Assembly (NCBI GenBank): GCA_019638495.1
Contig: JAHBTQ010000002.1
Coordinates: forward strand, 248,001 to 312,000
Direction: 5' to 3'
From: Taibaiella sp.
Lineage (GTDB): Bacteria > Bacteroidota > Bacteroidia > Chitinophagales > Chitinophagaceae
DNA: 64,000 nucleotides
Shown here: in pieces, positions 7,058 to 15,791 of the stretch
How positions within the stretch are numbered: the first letter of the stretch is position 1
Layout of the letters: the number at the start of each line of letters is the position of its first letter
Position numbers and translations under genes: made by a program
The notes under the pieces: model-generated
What the model saw: the letters and a program-made list of their open reading frames with translations, nothing else
The model's database searches: none
Told to the model about the DNA's origin: nothing

Positions 7058-9034
7058 ATGGCGTTGAATTCTAAAATACCGGCAGGTCCTCTGGACCAGA
7101 AATGGGAAAAGTATAAATCTACCTGTAAGCTGGTGAATCCTGCCAACAAACGGCAGATAGAGATAATAGTAGTGGGTACCGGCCTGGCCGGCGCTTCGGC
7201 TGCTGCATCTCTGGGTGAGATGGGGTATAAGGTAAAGGCGTTCTGTTTTCAGGATAGCCCGCGCCGCGCTCACTCCATTGCCGCGCAGGGTGGCATCAAT
7301 GCTGCCAAGAACTATCAGAACGATGGTGACAGCACTTACCGCCTGTTTTACGATACTATTAAAGGTGGCGACTACCGTGCGCGCGAAGGCAATGTGCATC
7401 GCCTGGCAGAGGTAAGCGCAAATATCATTGACCAGTGTGTGGCACAGGGTGTTCCGTTTGCCCGCGAATATGGCGGCCTGCTGAGCAACCGTTCGTTCGG
7501 TGGCACGCAGGTGCAGCGTACCTTCTACGCTGCCGGCCAGACCGGCCAGCAGCTGCTGATAGGTGCCTACCAGGGGCTGGAGCGCCAGGTGGCATTGGGC
7601 ACTGTAACACAGTATAGTCGCCACGAAATGCTGGAAGTAGTGACCATAGACGGCAAGGCGCGTGGCATCATAGCCCGCAACCTGGTAACAGGTGAGCTGG
7701 AGCGTCACTTTGGCCATGCTGTGCTGCTGTGCACAGGTGGTTATGGCAACGTTTTCTACCTGTCTACAAACGCCATGGGCAGCAACGTTACTGCAGCATG
7801 GAAGGCACATAAGAAAGGAGCATTCTTCGGCAACCCTTGCTTCACACAGATACACCCTACCTGTATACCGGTAAGTGGCGATCACCAGTCTAAGCTGACG
7901 CTGATGTCTGAGTCGCTACGTAATGACGGCCGCATCTGGGTGCCTAAAAAGCAGGGTGACAACCGCAAGCCTACTGAAATACCTGAAGAAGAAAGGGATT
8001 ACTACCTGGAGCGCAGGTATCCTGCCTTTGGTAACCTGGTGCCTCGCGACGTGGCCAGCCGTGCTGCCAAGGAGCGTTGCGATGCGGGCTACGGTGTGGG
8101 CTCGTCTAAGATGGCCGTGTACCTGGACTTTGCATCTGCAATAGAGCGCTATGGCAAGGTCGAGGCCAACAAGCAGGGCAAGCACGATGCCAGCAAGGCA
8201 GAGATAATAAAGATGGGTAAGGAAGTGGTGAAAGAAAAATATGGCAACCTGTTTGACATGTATGCCAAGATCACCGGTGAGAACCCATATGAAGTGCCAA
8301 TGCGTATATATCCTGCGGTACACTACACAATGGGTGGCCTTTGGGTAGACTATGAATTGATGACGACGGTACCAAACCTGTATGCACTGGGCGAGGCCAA
8401 CTTCAGTGACCACGGTGCAAACCGCCTGGGTGCCTCTGCATTGATGCAGGGCCTGGCTGATGGCTACTTCGTAATACCGTATACATTAGGTAACTCAATG
8501 GCTGACGAGATCCGTACAAAGGCAATACCAACGGATCACCCTGCATTTGTGGCGGCTGAGAAAGAGGTGGCAGACCGTATAAACCGTCTCATGAGTATCA
8601 AGGGAACAGAAAGCGTAGAAAGTTTCCACAAGCGCCTCGGCAAGATAATGTGGGACAAGTGCGGTATGGGTCGTAATGCTGAGGGTCTGCGCCAGGCTAT
8701 CACAGAGATACAGCAACTGCGCAAAGAGTTCTGGAGCAATGTGCGTATACCCGGTGAGATCACTGGCTACAACCCTGAACTGGACAAAGCGGGCCGCGTG
8801 GCCGACTTCCTGGAGCTGGGTGAGCTGATGTGTATAGACGCGCTGGATCGCAACGAAAGCTGTGGTGGTCACTTCCGCGAGGAGTCACAAACTGAGGACG
8901 GCGAAGCGCTGCGCGACGACGAAAAGTACATGTACGTAGCAGCGTGGGAATACAAAGGCGAAAGCCAGTTTGAACTGCACAAAGAGGAGCTGAAGTATGA
9001 AGTAGTTCATCCGAGTGCGCGTAGCTATAAGTAA
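7058..9034 (+). CDS. sdhA: Succinate dehydrogenase/fumarate reductase flavoprotein subunit
   Basis: 658 residues. The FAD-binding Rossmann motif [18 protein letters not shown] lies at residues ~38-55. [14 protein letters not shown] carries the histidine that binds FAD covalently in this family. The substrate and capping region is [11 protein letters not shown], the catalytic-arginine block is [12 protein letters not shown], and FAD is also contacted by [20 protein letters not shown]. It oxidises succinate to fumarate in the TCA cycle, or the reverse in anaerobes. The length is typical of the Bacteroidota long form. In this family SdhB normally follows directly; here a 114-residue S23 gene intervenes. 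Confidence 0.97.
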   Translation: MALNSKIPAGPLDQKWEKYKSTCKLVNPANKRQIEIIVVGTGLAGASAAASLGEMGYKVKAFCFQDSPRRAHSIAAQGGINAAKNYQNDGDSTYRLFYDTIKGGDYRAREGNVHRLAEVSANIIDQCVAQGVPFAREYGGLLSNRSFGGTQVQRTFYAAGQTGQQLLIGAYQGLERQVALGTVTQYSRHEMLEVVTIDGKARGIIARNLVTGELERHFGHAVLLCTGGYGNVFYLSTNAMGSNVTAAWKAHKKGAFFGNPCFTQIHPTCIPVSGDHQSKLTLMSESLRNDGRIWVPKKQGDNRKPTEIPEEERDYYLERRYPAFGNLVPRDVASRAAKERCDAGYGVGSSKMAVYLDFASAIERYGKVEANKQGKHDASKAEIIKMGKEVVKEKYGNLFDMYAKITGENPYEVPMRIYPAVHYTMGGLWVDYELMTTVPNLYALGEANFSDHGANRLGASALMQGLADGYFVIPYTLGNSMADEIRTKAIPTDHPAFVAAEKEVADRINRLMSIKGTESVESFHKRLGKIMWDKCGMGRNAEGLRQAITEIQQLRKEFWSNVRIPGEITGYNPELDKAGRVADFLELGELMCIDALDRNESCGGHFREESQTEDGEALRDDEKYMYVAAWEYKGESQFELHKEELKYEVVHPSARSYK

Positions 9035-9104
9035 TTCGACAATTTGACAATGAGACAATTCGACAATAGTTGAATTTGGCAATTTGTGAATGAAGGAATG
9101 ATAA
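9033..9104. repeat. Octanucleotide tandem repeat, 9 units (AATTCGAC-like), left of S23 gene
   Basis: Nine consecutive 8-nt units, all starting AAT: AATTCGAC, AATTTGAC, AATGAGAC, AATTCGAC, AATAGTTG, AATTTGGC, AATTTGTG, AATGAAGG, AATGATAA. The tract begins at the sdhA stop codon and ends 1 nt before the S23 ATG. The reverse complement of its unit (AATTGTCG in rotation) matches the tract on the other side of S23. Confidence 0.9.
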
Positions 9105-9105
9105 T

Positions 9106-9450
9106 ATGGAGAATGTTATTCTTAAGAAGACGATAGAGTTTTCGCTGGAGGTGATAAGGTATGTGGAGTTGTTGGAGAGTAACAGGAAGTTTGTAATCGC
9201 GAATCAGTTGATGAAAAGCGGTACGTCGATTGGAGCAAACGTTCATGAGGCACAGAATGCAGAGAGTAAGGGAGATTTTATACACAAGTTTAAGATCGCA
9301 GCGAAGGAGATAGAAGAAACGAAGTATTGGTTAGTTCTTTGTAAAAACTCAAACAGTTATCCGGATTGTGCTCATTTGGAGCAACGGCTTTCTGAAATTG
9401 ATAAAATAGTAACTAAAATAATTTCAACGAGCAAGATGACAGCAGCTTAA
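9106..9450 (+). CDS. S23-family four-helix-bundle protein inserted in the sdh operon
   Basis: 114 residues and almost entirely helical. SLEVIRYVE, the core QLMKSGTSIGANVHEAQNAE and FIHKFKIAAKEIEETKYWL are the hallmark of the S23/four-helix-bundle family (TIGR02436). This family was first seen in intervening sequences inside 23S rRNA genes, and its fold is shared with the Avd accessory protein of diversity-generating retroelements. These small basic proteins form pentameric barrels that can bind nucleic acid; the role of stand-alone copies is unresolved. The gene is same-strand with sdhA and sdhB and bounded on both sides by 8-nt repeat tracts in opposite orientation, with no terminator, so it is transcribed with the operon. 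It looks like an insertion. Confidence 0.93.
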   Translation: MENVILKKTIEFSLEVIRYVELLESNRKFVIANQLMKSGTSIGANVHEAQNAESKGDFIHKFKIAAKEIEETKYWLVLCKNSNSYPDCAHLEQRLSEIDKIVTKIISTSKMTAA

Positions 9451-9496
9451 TTGCCGAATTGTCAAATTGCCGAATTGGCTAATTCTAGAATTATGC
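9449..9496. repeat. Octanucleotide tandem repeat, 6 units (AATTGCCG-like), right of S23 gene
   Basis: Six phased 8-nt units, all starting AATT: AATTGCCG, AATTGTCA, AATTGCCG, AATTGGCT, AATTCTAG, AATTATGC. The first unit overlaps the S23 stop codon and the last contains the ATG at 9493 used for SdhB. The unit is the approximate reverse complement of the left tract. Confidence 0.9.
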
Positions 9497-10263
9497 AACA
9501 TTATTCAATGAACCTTAACCTTAAGGTTTGGCGTCAGAAAAACAATAAGTCACAAGGTCATTTTGAAACTTTCAAAGTGAAGGACATTTCGTCCGAAATG
9601 TCTTTCCTGGAAATGTTCGATGTGCTGAACGAGCAACTCGTGTCTGAAGGCAAGGAGCCAATCGCATTCGATCATGACTGCCGCGAGGGTATCTGCGGTA
9701 TGTGTAGCATGCACATCAACGGTCGCGCGCATGGTCCGTGGAATGAGACGACCACTTGCCAGCTCCACATGAGGGAGTATAAGGATGGTGATACTATCGT
9801 GGTAGAGCCATGGCGTGCAGAAGCCTTCCCTGTTATCAAAGACCTGGTGGTAGACCGTACTTCGTTTGACCGTATTATAGCAGCAGGTGGCTATGTATCC
9901 GTAAACACCGGTAACGCGGTAGACGCAAACGCCCTGCCTATTGAAAAGCAACGCGCTGATGAGTCTTTTGCAGCAGCGTCTTGCATTGGTTGCGGTGCGT
10001 GCGTGGCGGCTTGTCCTAATGCATCGGCTATGCTCTTCGTATCGGCTAAGGTGTCTCACCTGGCACTACTGCCACAGGGCGAGCCCGAGCGTAAGGTACG
10101 TGCCGTGAATATGGTGCGCCAGATGGATACAGAGGGCTTCGGTAGCTGTACTAATATCGGCGCATGCGAAGCTGAATGTCCTAAAGGTATCTCACTCGAG
10201 AACATTGCCCGCCTGAACCGCGAGTATATCGGCGCGGTATTCTCAGGTAGTGCACAAGGCTAA
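9493..10263 (+). CDS. sdhB: Succinate dehydrogenase/fumarate reductase iron-sulfur subunit
   Basis: 256 residues from the ATG at 9493; an ATG at 9508 ([10 protein letters not shown]) is equally plausible, while the TTG at 9451 would translate repeat DNA and is rejected. The [2Fe-2S] ferredoxin domain has CREGICGMC plus a later Cys (TTTCQL). The [4Fe-4S] site is [13 protein letters not shown] and the third cluster region is [14 protein letters not shown]. It carries electrons from FAD in SdhA to the SdhC quinone site. The gene ends in a strong bidirectional terminator. The 5' end is built from an octamer repeat tract, so its translation signals may differ from those of relatives. Confidence 0.95.
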   Translation: MQHYSMNLNLKVWRQKNNKSQGHFETFKVKDISSEMSFLEMFDVLNEQLVSEGKEPIAFDHDCREGICGMCSMHINGRAHGPWNETTTCQLHMREYKDGDTIVVEPWRAEAFPVIKDLVVDRTSFDRIIAAGGYVSVNTGNAVDANALPIEKQRADESFAAASCIGCGACVAACPNASAMLFVSAKVSHLALLPQGEPERKVRAVNMVRQMDTEGFGSCTNIGACEAECPKGISLENIARLNREYIGAVFSGSAQG

Positions 10264-10282
10264 TTTATCAAGTCATCAAAAT

Positions 10283-10315
10283 AAAGAGAGGCTACCTTAT
10301 GGGTAGCCTCTCTTT
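10283..10315. terminator. Bidirectional terminator between sdhB and ABC exporter
   Basis: A perfect 14-bp stem AAAGAGAGGCTACC/GGTAGCCTCTCTTT with a 5-nt loop (TTATG), with A and T tracts on both sides. It serves the sdh operon on + and the ABC exporter on -. Confidence 0.9.
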
Positions 10316-10366
10316 GGTTATAGCGATAAATTTTTTGTTTGTTGCTTTGCCCGGGGTTTGGAAATG

Positions 10367-12178
10367 CTACTCTTCGAACATCTGTAACTTATTCATACTA
10401 CGGTATAGCCCATCCTCTATTGAGATAAGCTCCTGGTGTGTGCCACTTTCCTTGATGTATCCGTCTTCCAGCACCAGTATCTGGTCGGCACTGCGAATAG
10501 TGGACAGGCGGTGAGCTATGACAAATGAGGTGCGGTTCTTCATTAGGTTCTGCAGTGCATCCTGCACCAGCGCTTCCGATTCGGAGTCGAGAGAGCTGGT
10601 AGCCTCATCCAGTAGCAATATCACAGGGTCTTTGAGTATGGCACGTGCTATCGCGATGCGCTGCCTTTGTCCGCCGGATAGTTTCACGCCGCGCTCACCT
10701 ACAACAGTTTTGTAACCCTCAGGGAAGCGGTTAATAAATTCGTGTGCGTTTGCCTTTTTTGCGGCATCAATTACTTGCGCTTCAGTTGCATCCGGCTGGC
10801 CATAGGCTATGTTCTCAAAGATAGTGCCGCCGAAAAGAAGGATGTCCTGTGGAACGAGGGCCATTTGTTTGCGCAACTGTGAAAGCGGAATATTGCTCGC
10901 GTCCTTACCGTCAAATAGTATCTTTCCTTTGTCAGGCTCATAGTAGCGCAGCAAAAGCGACACTATGGTACTCTTACCAGCGCCACTTGGCCCTACAATG
11001 GCAATCTGTTGTCCTGATCTGGCATTTAGCGTCAGGTCCTTGATCACGTTTATCTCCTTACGCGATGGATAGCTAAAGCCTACGTGTTGTAGGCTCACGT
11101 TGCCCTGCAGCTTAAATTCAGGTAGTAGTTCAGACTTTTCGATAGTCACATCTTCCACGTCTTCCCGCAGCAGTTCTCGCACGCGCTGTGTGGCGCCGAT
11201 GGTCTTTTGCAATTGGCTGAATGTCTCTGCAAAGCCCGCCATGGTGCCACCTACAAATACCGTGTAAACAACAAACGCTATAAGGTCTCCGTAGGAAAGC
11301 AGGTTCTGCTGCATCAATCCAACGCCATACCATGCAACGAGTACGATGGCGCCGAAAACGCTGGCTATCATGAATGATACGAACAGTCCACGGAACCGAC
11401 CATTGCGAATGGAAAGGTCGACAAGAGACCTGACATTCAGGTGGTAACGGGATACTTCATACCATTCGTTGGAGAAAGCCTTTACGTTACTAATCCCTTG
11501 AAGTGTTTCCTGCACCACGGTGTTCGATTCAGCCAGTTGGTCTTGAGCCTTGCGCGACATCTTCCGGATAAACTTACCAAATACGAGTGCAACAATCACA
11601 ATTACCGGCACGACAGCCAGCATCATCGCTGTCATCTTTATGCTTATCCATGCAATAAAGCCTATCCCGATTACCAACGTTAATATGCCCCTAAGAAACT
11701 CAGCCAGCATTCCGGTTATAGCGTCCTGTATCTGGCTCACATCGGCTGTGATGCGGCTGGATAGCTCGCCTACACGGCGCTGGGCAAAAAAGTTCATAGG
11801 CATGGTTATCATGCGCTTGTAAATATCCTCGCGCATATCAGCGACCGCATTTTCGCCAACATAGGTAAACAAGTATATACGCAGGAAAGAAAATACCATT
11901 TGCACAGCCAACACACCCAGCAGCATCAGGGCAATTGTATCCGGGCTAAAAGCAAACGGCTCTTTTGCTGTGCCATGTGCACTATCTACCAACAGCTTCA
12001 TGAGGTAGGGGTAAGCCATGATAGTGCCGCTGGATAGCGTAATGAAAACGAGTCCGGCAACGAAAGTGCCACGGTAAGGGCGCAGATACTTAAATATTAT
12101 CAGCGCCTCTTTAAGGGACTCTTTTGTGATTTTTGCCTTAGGTATGTCTTCTCCGCCTATGTCTCTGCGCCTTGCCAT
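10367..12178 (-). CDS. MsbA-type ABC exporter (fused permease and ATPase)
   Basis: 603 residues. Six transmembrane helices span residues ~30-320, followed by the nucleotide-binding domain from ~345: Walker A GPSGAGKSTI, Q-loop LVPQDILLFGG, signature LSGGQRQRIAIARAIL, Walker B ILLLDEATSSLD and the H-loop IAHRLST. Half-transporters of this type dimerise in the inner membrane and export lipids, drugs or peptides. MsbA-like lipid flipping is possible but the substrate cannot be read from the sequence. A TACCTTTG box lies 15 nt upstream of the start. Confidence 0.92.
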   Translation of the reverse strand: MARRRDIGGEDIPKAKITKESLKEALIIFKYLRPYRGTFVAGLVFITLSSGTIMAYPYLMKLLVDSAHGTAKEPFAFSPDTIALMLLGVLAVQMVFSFLRIYLFTYVGENAVADMREDIYKRMITMPMNFFAQRRVGELSSRITADVSQIQDAITGMLAEFLRGILTLVIGIGFIAWISIKMTAMMLAVVPVIVIVALVFGKFIRKMSRKAQDQLAESNTVVQETLQGISNVKAFSNEWYEVSRYHLNVRSLVDLSIRNGRFRGLFVSFMIASVFGAIVLVAWYGVGLMQQNLLSYGDLIAFVVYTVFVGGTMAGFAETFSQLQKTIGATQRVRELLREDVEDVTIEKSELLPEFKLQGNVSLQHVGFSYPSRKEINVIKDLTLNARSGQQIAIVGPSGAGKSTIVSLLLRYYEPDKGKILFDGKDASNIPLSQLRKQMALVPQDILLFGGTIFENIAYGQPDATEAQVIDAAKKANAHEFINRFPEGYKTVVGERGVKLSGGQRQRIAIARAILKDPVILLLDEATSSLDSESEALVQDALQNLMKNRTSFVIAHRLSTIRSADQILVLEDGYIKESGTHQELISIEDGLYRSMNKLQMFEE

Positions 12179-12192
12179 AATATAGAAAAATG

Positions 12193-12200
12193 CAAAGGTA
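12193..12200 (-). promoter_or_regulatory. -7 box TACCTTTG for the ABC exporter
   Basis: The reverse complement of CAAAGGTA matches TAnnTTTG and lies 14 nt before the start codon on the minus strand. Confidence 0.55.
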
Positions 12201-12274
12201 AGCCCCCGGAATAGGTGGGAACATGATTTTCGGCAAACGTTTGTCTTTTGTCGGTAAAAAGACCGGCAAAGACG

Positions 12275-12745
12275 TTAGTCAATCGTGTGTTTTTGCTTTT
12301 TAGTATAGCAGCAGAGGGTTGGACGGCTATAGAGGAAATACTCTATACTGTCAGCGTCGTGATAATAGGTCGCTGTAGTCGAGTCAAAGGCCGTGATTCC
12401 TTTGAACGAGAGTGAATGGGTTACAAATGAATAACCCTGGAGGTATAAGGTGTCGGTCTCTATCTTAATGGCACTATCGCTTATTACGACAATGGTATAG
12501 TCTGAGGTGTCCGCGTTGCCGGCTAAAGGAAAAAAGCCGGTGCTATCCGTCCCGGCAAACTTTCTCGTTCCAGCCATTCGCCAGGCATAAAGTTGTGGGT
12601 TTGTGGCAGTATCTATTACCGCTACTGTGTCCGTAATGTGAACCGGCGGCTGGGGTGTGTCATAACACACTCGTTTTTTACAACTTGATGCAGAAACGGC
12701 GGTGATTGCAGCCAGGAAGATTGAAAAGGGTCTTAAGCAGCGCAT
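12275..12745 (-). CDS. Small lipoprotein, unknown function
   Basis: 156 residues. The N-terminus is a lipoprotein signal: a hydrophobic run followed by VSASSC, giving a lipidated Cys at residue 22. The mature part is rich in T, D and Y with no motif I recognise; a late CCY pair is present. It probably sits in the outer or inner membrane facing the periplasm. It is separated from the ABC gene by a short gap and may have its own promoter. Function unknown. Confidence 0.65.
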   Translation of the reverse strand: MRCLRPFSIFLAAITAVSASSCKKRVCYDTPQPPVHITDTVAVIDTATNPQLYAWRMAGTRKFAGTDSTGFFPLAGNADTSDYTIVVISDSAIKIETDTLYLQGYSFVTHSLSFKGITAFDSTTATYYHDADSIEYFLYSRPTLCCYTKKQKHTID

Positions 12746-12840
12746 ATAGGCGGGATTTGTTTTGCAAACTTAGCGAAAAGAGCCGGACGCAAGACGACAT
12801 CTGCAATTGAAAGTTGAGAACAAAACGACAACTTTGCATA

Positions 12841-13308
12841 ATGGAAACGAATGCAACGGAGAAAATAGCACAGCTATACCAGGCGCTTCTGCAACAGTGG
12901 AATAAACGGAGTGCAGAAGGAATGACAGGTTTGTTCGCAAAGAATGGTACGCTTATAGGATTTGACGGCAGCCAACTAAACGGACAGGCTGAAATCTATT
13001 CGGTGCTGGATGAGATCTTTTCCAATTTTCCCACCGCTGCATACGTATCTATCATAAAGGATGTCAGGATGTTGGGTGAGGGTGCAGCATTGTTGCTGGG
13101 AGTTGCTGGGATGGTGGCACAAGGACAGTCTGATATAAGCCCGGAGGTAAACGTGATTCACAGCCTAACCGCGGTGTTAGAGGACGGTAACTGGCGCGTT
13201 GCCTTGTTTCAGAATACGCCCGCAGCATTTCATGGTCGCCCGGAACTGGCGGAAAAGCTTTCTGCAGATCTGCGTCAGGTATTGAGTGCAGCCGTGTCGC
13301 AGAACTAG
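12841..13308 (+). CDS. SgcJ/EcaC-type (DUF4440/SnoaL-like) NTF2-fold protein
   Basis: 155 residues from the ATG at 12841; the in-frame TTG at 12814 is rejected because CAACTTTGCATA just before the ATG looks like promoter sequence. The pattern IAQLYQALLQQWNKRSAEGM, LFAKNGTLIGFDG, GQAEIYSVLDEIF, and a late HSLTAVLEDGNWRVALFQNT follows the cone-shaped NTF2 fold of SgcJ/EcaC family proteins. These are small cytosolic proteins of mostly unknown activity. The stop codon abuts the stop of the convergent gene, sharing the palindrome CTAGCTAG. Confidence 0.75.
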   Translation: METNATEKIAQLYQALLQQWNKRSAEGMTGLFAKNGTLIGFDGSQLNGQAEIYSVLDEIFSNFPTAAYVSIIKDVRMLGEGAALLLGVAGMVAQGQSDISPEVNVIHSLTAVLEDGNWRVALFQNTPAAFHGRPELAEKLSADLRQVLSAAVSQN

Positions 13309-13926
13309 CTAGCTCTTGAGGCAAAGGGATAGGATAATGGCGTGCATTTTTACGGAATTAATGCCGTAAATGTTCTGCATGTTAGTTATACCATGGGAAT
13401 AGCGTATCTCCGGTGCCAATGTAAAATGCCTGTAGTGTTTTTCGATACCCAATCCCACGTCTGCTGCCAGAGTTCCGTGTGCCATTTGTATAACAGTTGC
13501 AGAGGCATCACCTATTGGTTGCCTGTAAGACATACCTCCCAGAATGAAAGGCAGTGATTTGCCCCAGAACCATTTATATACACCTCGGGCTGCACATTCC
13601 AACATCAGTGATTGTCCATATGCCTCCTGGCTTAAGTTGTTGCGGGTGATACCAAGTTTACTGTCATTAAAGGCCAGAGAAGGGTTCAGCTCAATAGCAA
13701 AACGCCTTGACATCTGCCACCCTCCAAGTAAACCGAGCCTGTACCCAAGTCCATTTACGACGGTTACTTCTTTCACATCACCCCCGTTGGTGGTTTCGGC
13801 TGCTAGTCTTGTGCTGTTTATGCCTATTGTAATACCGGGGTATAGCTCACCTGCCCGCCTCGCAGATTGCGCATTCGCGACAATTGAGGTCAGGATCAAG
13901 AGCAACAAGGCCGGTGCATTTTTCAT
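13309..13926 (-). CDS. PorT-like outer-membrane beta-barrel protein
   Basis: 205 residues. The signal peptide (MKNAPALLLLILTSIVANAQ) is followed by alternating amphipathic strands with glycine-rich turns (YPGITIGINSTRL, GYRLGLLGGWQMSRRFAIEL, LPFILGGMSYRQPIG), the pattern of the outer_membrane_beta-barrel family common in Bacteroidota. The protein ends in a strand (HAIILSLCLKS). It likely resides in the outer membrane; ligand and role unknown. Confidence 0.75.
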   Translation of the reverse strand: MKNAPALLLLILTSIVANAQSARRAGELYPGITIGINSTRLAAETTNGGDVKEVTVVNGLGYRLGLLGGWQMSRRFAIELNPSLAFNDSKLGITRNNLSQEAYGQSLMLECAARGVYKWFWGKSLPFILGGMSYRQPIGDASATVIQMAHGTLAADVGLGIEKHYRHFTLAPEIRYSHGITNMQNIYGINSVKMHAIILSLCLKS

Positions 13927-14004
13927 CCTTTGGTAAAGTTTGGAGAGATTACAACTATGGAAGAATCGGTAAGGAATAGTTTATAAACGCGGGTTTGACC
14001 GAGT

Positions 14005-14871
14005 TTATTGCCTTGCCTCTTGCCTGAACATCCGCGCGCCTTGCCGGTGAAAGTCGAGGCTTTCATCAAAATCGATCGAGCAATTCGGGCAGTTTCCCGC
14101 ATGGCCAAAGAGGTAGGGGATACCATTGTCGCCATATGACCATACGTGCCGGCCCCTGGAGTCCAGGCCAGCAATGAAAATAGTCGTTTCATAAGCGAGG
14201 GGCTTATAGCCGAGGTAAAACTGGAGATATTGCACGTGTGGATTACGGCGCAGGTAGTCGTGGATGTCGTCTGCATTCATTATAAAAGACTCCGTTTCAA
14301 GCGACCCCGGCTTTTTGCCGACGCCGTTGCAATCATTAACCTGGAATGCCTTTATAGCTGCCGAAGCCTCGGCACGTGATACAACACCGGCGCCAATATG
14401 CTCCAGGTCGGGCTGATCGCCATCATATTCATCATACAAGTCGAAGTCGCTATCGAACGGAATACAGCCGGCTGGTTCGTTTGCCTGTGTTATCCATACG
14501 GGGCTGTGCTGCCAGTCGTTTGAAAGGTGTTTTCGTCCTGTATTATAGTTTGTAGTATAGCCTGCACCTGTGATCACTAATACTTGTTGGTTCTCGTTAT
14601 TGCCCAGTTCTTTCTCTCCGATATAGATATGGAGAAAACGATTTCCGGGTGTGCAATAGGTATGGGTCAGGTAGTCGCCTATGCCGGTTCCATCCGCGCT
14701 ATGCGCTCTGATTACAAAAGAGCTGGGATGTATTTGACAGCAATCCTGTAGGTGATGCACCTGGGGGCGGGCGTGTGCAACCGGTACAGCCGCATGTTTT
14801 GAGGGGATCTGTGCAAAGGAGTAAGAGGTAAAAGTTGCCAGAATGGCTGCGAAAACGAGCAGTTTTTTCAT
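14005..14871 (-). CDS. Secreted protein, unknown function
   Basis: 288 residues with a clear signal peptide (MKKLLVFAAILATFTSYSFAQ). The mature protein has several cysteines (DCCQIH, TYCTPGN, DCNGVG, GNCPNC) and many aromatic residues but no motif I recognise. A GNCPNC pair near the C-terminus could bind metal or form a disulfide. Shared orientation with the upstream barrel gene suggests a common envelope role, but no operon spacing supports it. Function unknown. Confidence 0.6.
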   Translation of the reverse strand: MKKLLVFAAILATFTSYSFAQIPSKHAAVPVAHARPQVHHLQDCCQIHPSSFVIRAHSADGTGIGDYLTHTYCTPGNRFLHIYIGEKELGNNENQQVLVITGAGYTTNYNTGRKHLSNDWQHSPVWITQANEPAGCIPFDSDFDLYDEYDGDQPDLEHIGAGVVSRAEASAAIKAFQVNDCNGVGKKPGSLETESFIMNADDIHDYLRRNPHVQYLQFYLGYKPLAYETTIFIAGLDSRGRHVWSYGDNGIPYLFGHAGNCPNCSIDFDESLDFHRQGARMFRQEARQ

Positions 14872-15020
14872 GTTGGTTAGGTTTTGATGAGTTAAAATTA
14901 GGAAGCCATTATAGTAAGTAGGTGGTCACCTGTGAAACTTATAATAGACGGGCTTCTCTATGTAATGCGAGCCTGTGTGATGCTCTTGAACTTTGTAAGG
15001 AGTAAAAAAAGTCAAAAGCT

Positions 15021-15212
15021 ATGAAAGAGACAAAGCGCAAGTATGCAGAATTGCCGCGCTCTGAACGCGAGGCTGACAAAGGACGGGTTGCAATGGCAAT
15101 CGGTATGGATGACGCAAACAAGAAACATGAATTGGTAGTTACGTTGTTGAGTATGCTGCAAGCCCCCGCAGCGTCGGTTGTACTACCGTCATTTGGAGAT
15201 CGAAACCTTTAA
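15021..15212 (+). CDS. Small protein, unknown function (63 aa)
   Basis: A 63-residue frame with a strongly charged N-terminus (KETKRKYAELPRSEREADKG) and a short hydrophobic helix (LVVTLLSMLQAPAASVVL). An AAGGAG run lies about 20 nt before the ATG, too far for a normal ribosome-binding site. It is kept because it is followed within 4 nt by another small gene in the same orientation. Coding status is uncertain. Confidence 0.4.
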   Translation: MKETKRKYAELPRSEREADKGRVAMAIGMDDANKKHELVVTLLSMLQAPAASVVLPSFGDRNL

Positions 15213-15216
15213 AAAA

Positions 15217-15342
15217 ATGAGACAGAAAGTGATAGTAGTGGTTATGATCTCCTGCACATTGCTGGCGATTGCTTTGTCTGAGCATATCCCTCAGAGAATT
15301 GCCCGGTCGGCAGGTGTGGGTGAGATTCTAAATAAGAAATGA
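15217..15342 (+). CDS. Single-pass small membrane protein (41 aa)
   Basis: ATG at 15217, stop at 15340-15342. One hydrophobic helix (VIVVVMISCTLLAIAL) is followed by a basic/polar tail. It begins 4 nt after the previous small gene and ends 1 nt before the next, consistent with a translationally coupled run. It was found by reading the gap and is below usual gene-finder length limits. Confidence 0.4.
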   Translation: MRQKVIVVVMISCTLLAIALSEHIPQRIARSAGVGEILNKK

Positions 15343-15343
15343 A

Positions 15344-15694
15344 ATGCTTTACTATATAGTATCTGCCTTGTCATTGGCAGTGATCCTTGCGTTTTCATTT
15401 GTATCATTTGTATTGCGCGCTCACCAGCCGAACATAGTTGTGACGCTTCTACACGGTTTGCTTATGTCTGGCGCAACCGTATTGTTATGGCTGTTCCTGG
15501 TACGAAACAGGCCAGGGGCAACAGAGGCGGTGGTTCTTTTAATGGTAGCGTGCGGAAGTGCCCTTATTTTATTTGCAAGGGAATTTGGACTGTTCCGGGT
15601 GCCTCGTTGGCTGGTGGTTACCCATAGTGTTTTTTCAATAATCGGGCTGATGTTGCTCCTTGTTGTTGAGTGTAGCAGACACCTTAATATGTGA
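15344..15694 (+). CDS. Four-helix small membrane protein, unknown function
   Basis: 116 residues with four hydrophobic segments (starting at about residues 3, 33, 60 and 88) and short loops, and no motif I recognise. It starts 1 nt after the preceding 41-residue gene. Integral inner-membrane protein; may act with the small proteins upstream. Function unknown. Confidence 0.6.
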   Translation: MLYYIVSALSLAVILAFSFVSFVLRAHQPNIVVTLLHGLLMSGATVLLWLFLVRNRPGATEAVVLLMVACGSALILFAREFGLFRVPRWLVVTHSVFSIIGLMLLLVVECSRHLNM

Positions 15695-15791
15695 AACCTA
15701 CAAGCCATTGGCAAACACGTGTAATAGTATAGGGGGCAAATAGTCTGACCTTTACAGTAGCCTATCTGAAAAACACTTTAAATCTTTAGTT

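Noticed and set aside
7040-7885. 281-codon minus-strand frame opposite sdhA
   Set aside because: Shadow of sdhA, with codons of the complementary strand; no motif.
9106-9450. Avd protein of a diversity-generating retroelement
   Set aside because: The fold is similar, but no reverse transcriptase, template repeat or variable repeat is present; the stand-alone S23 family fits better.
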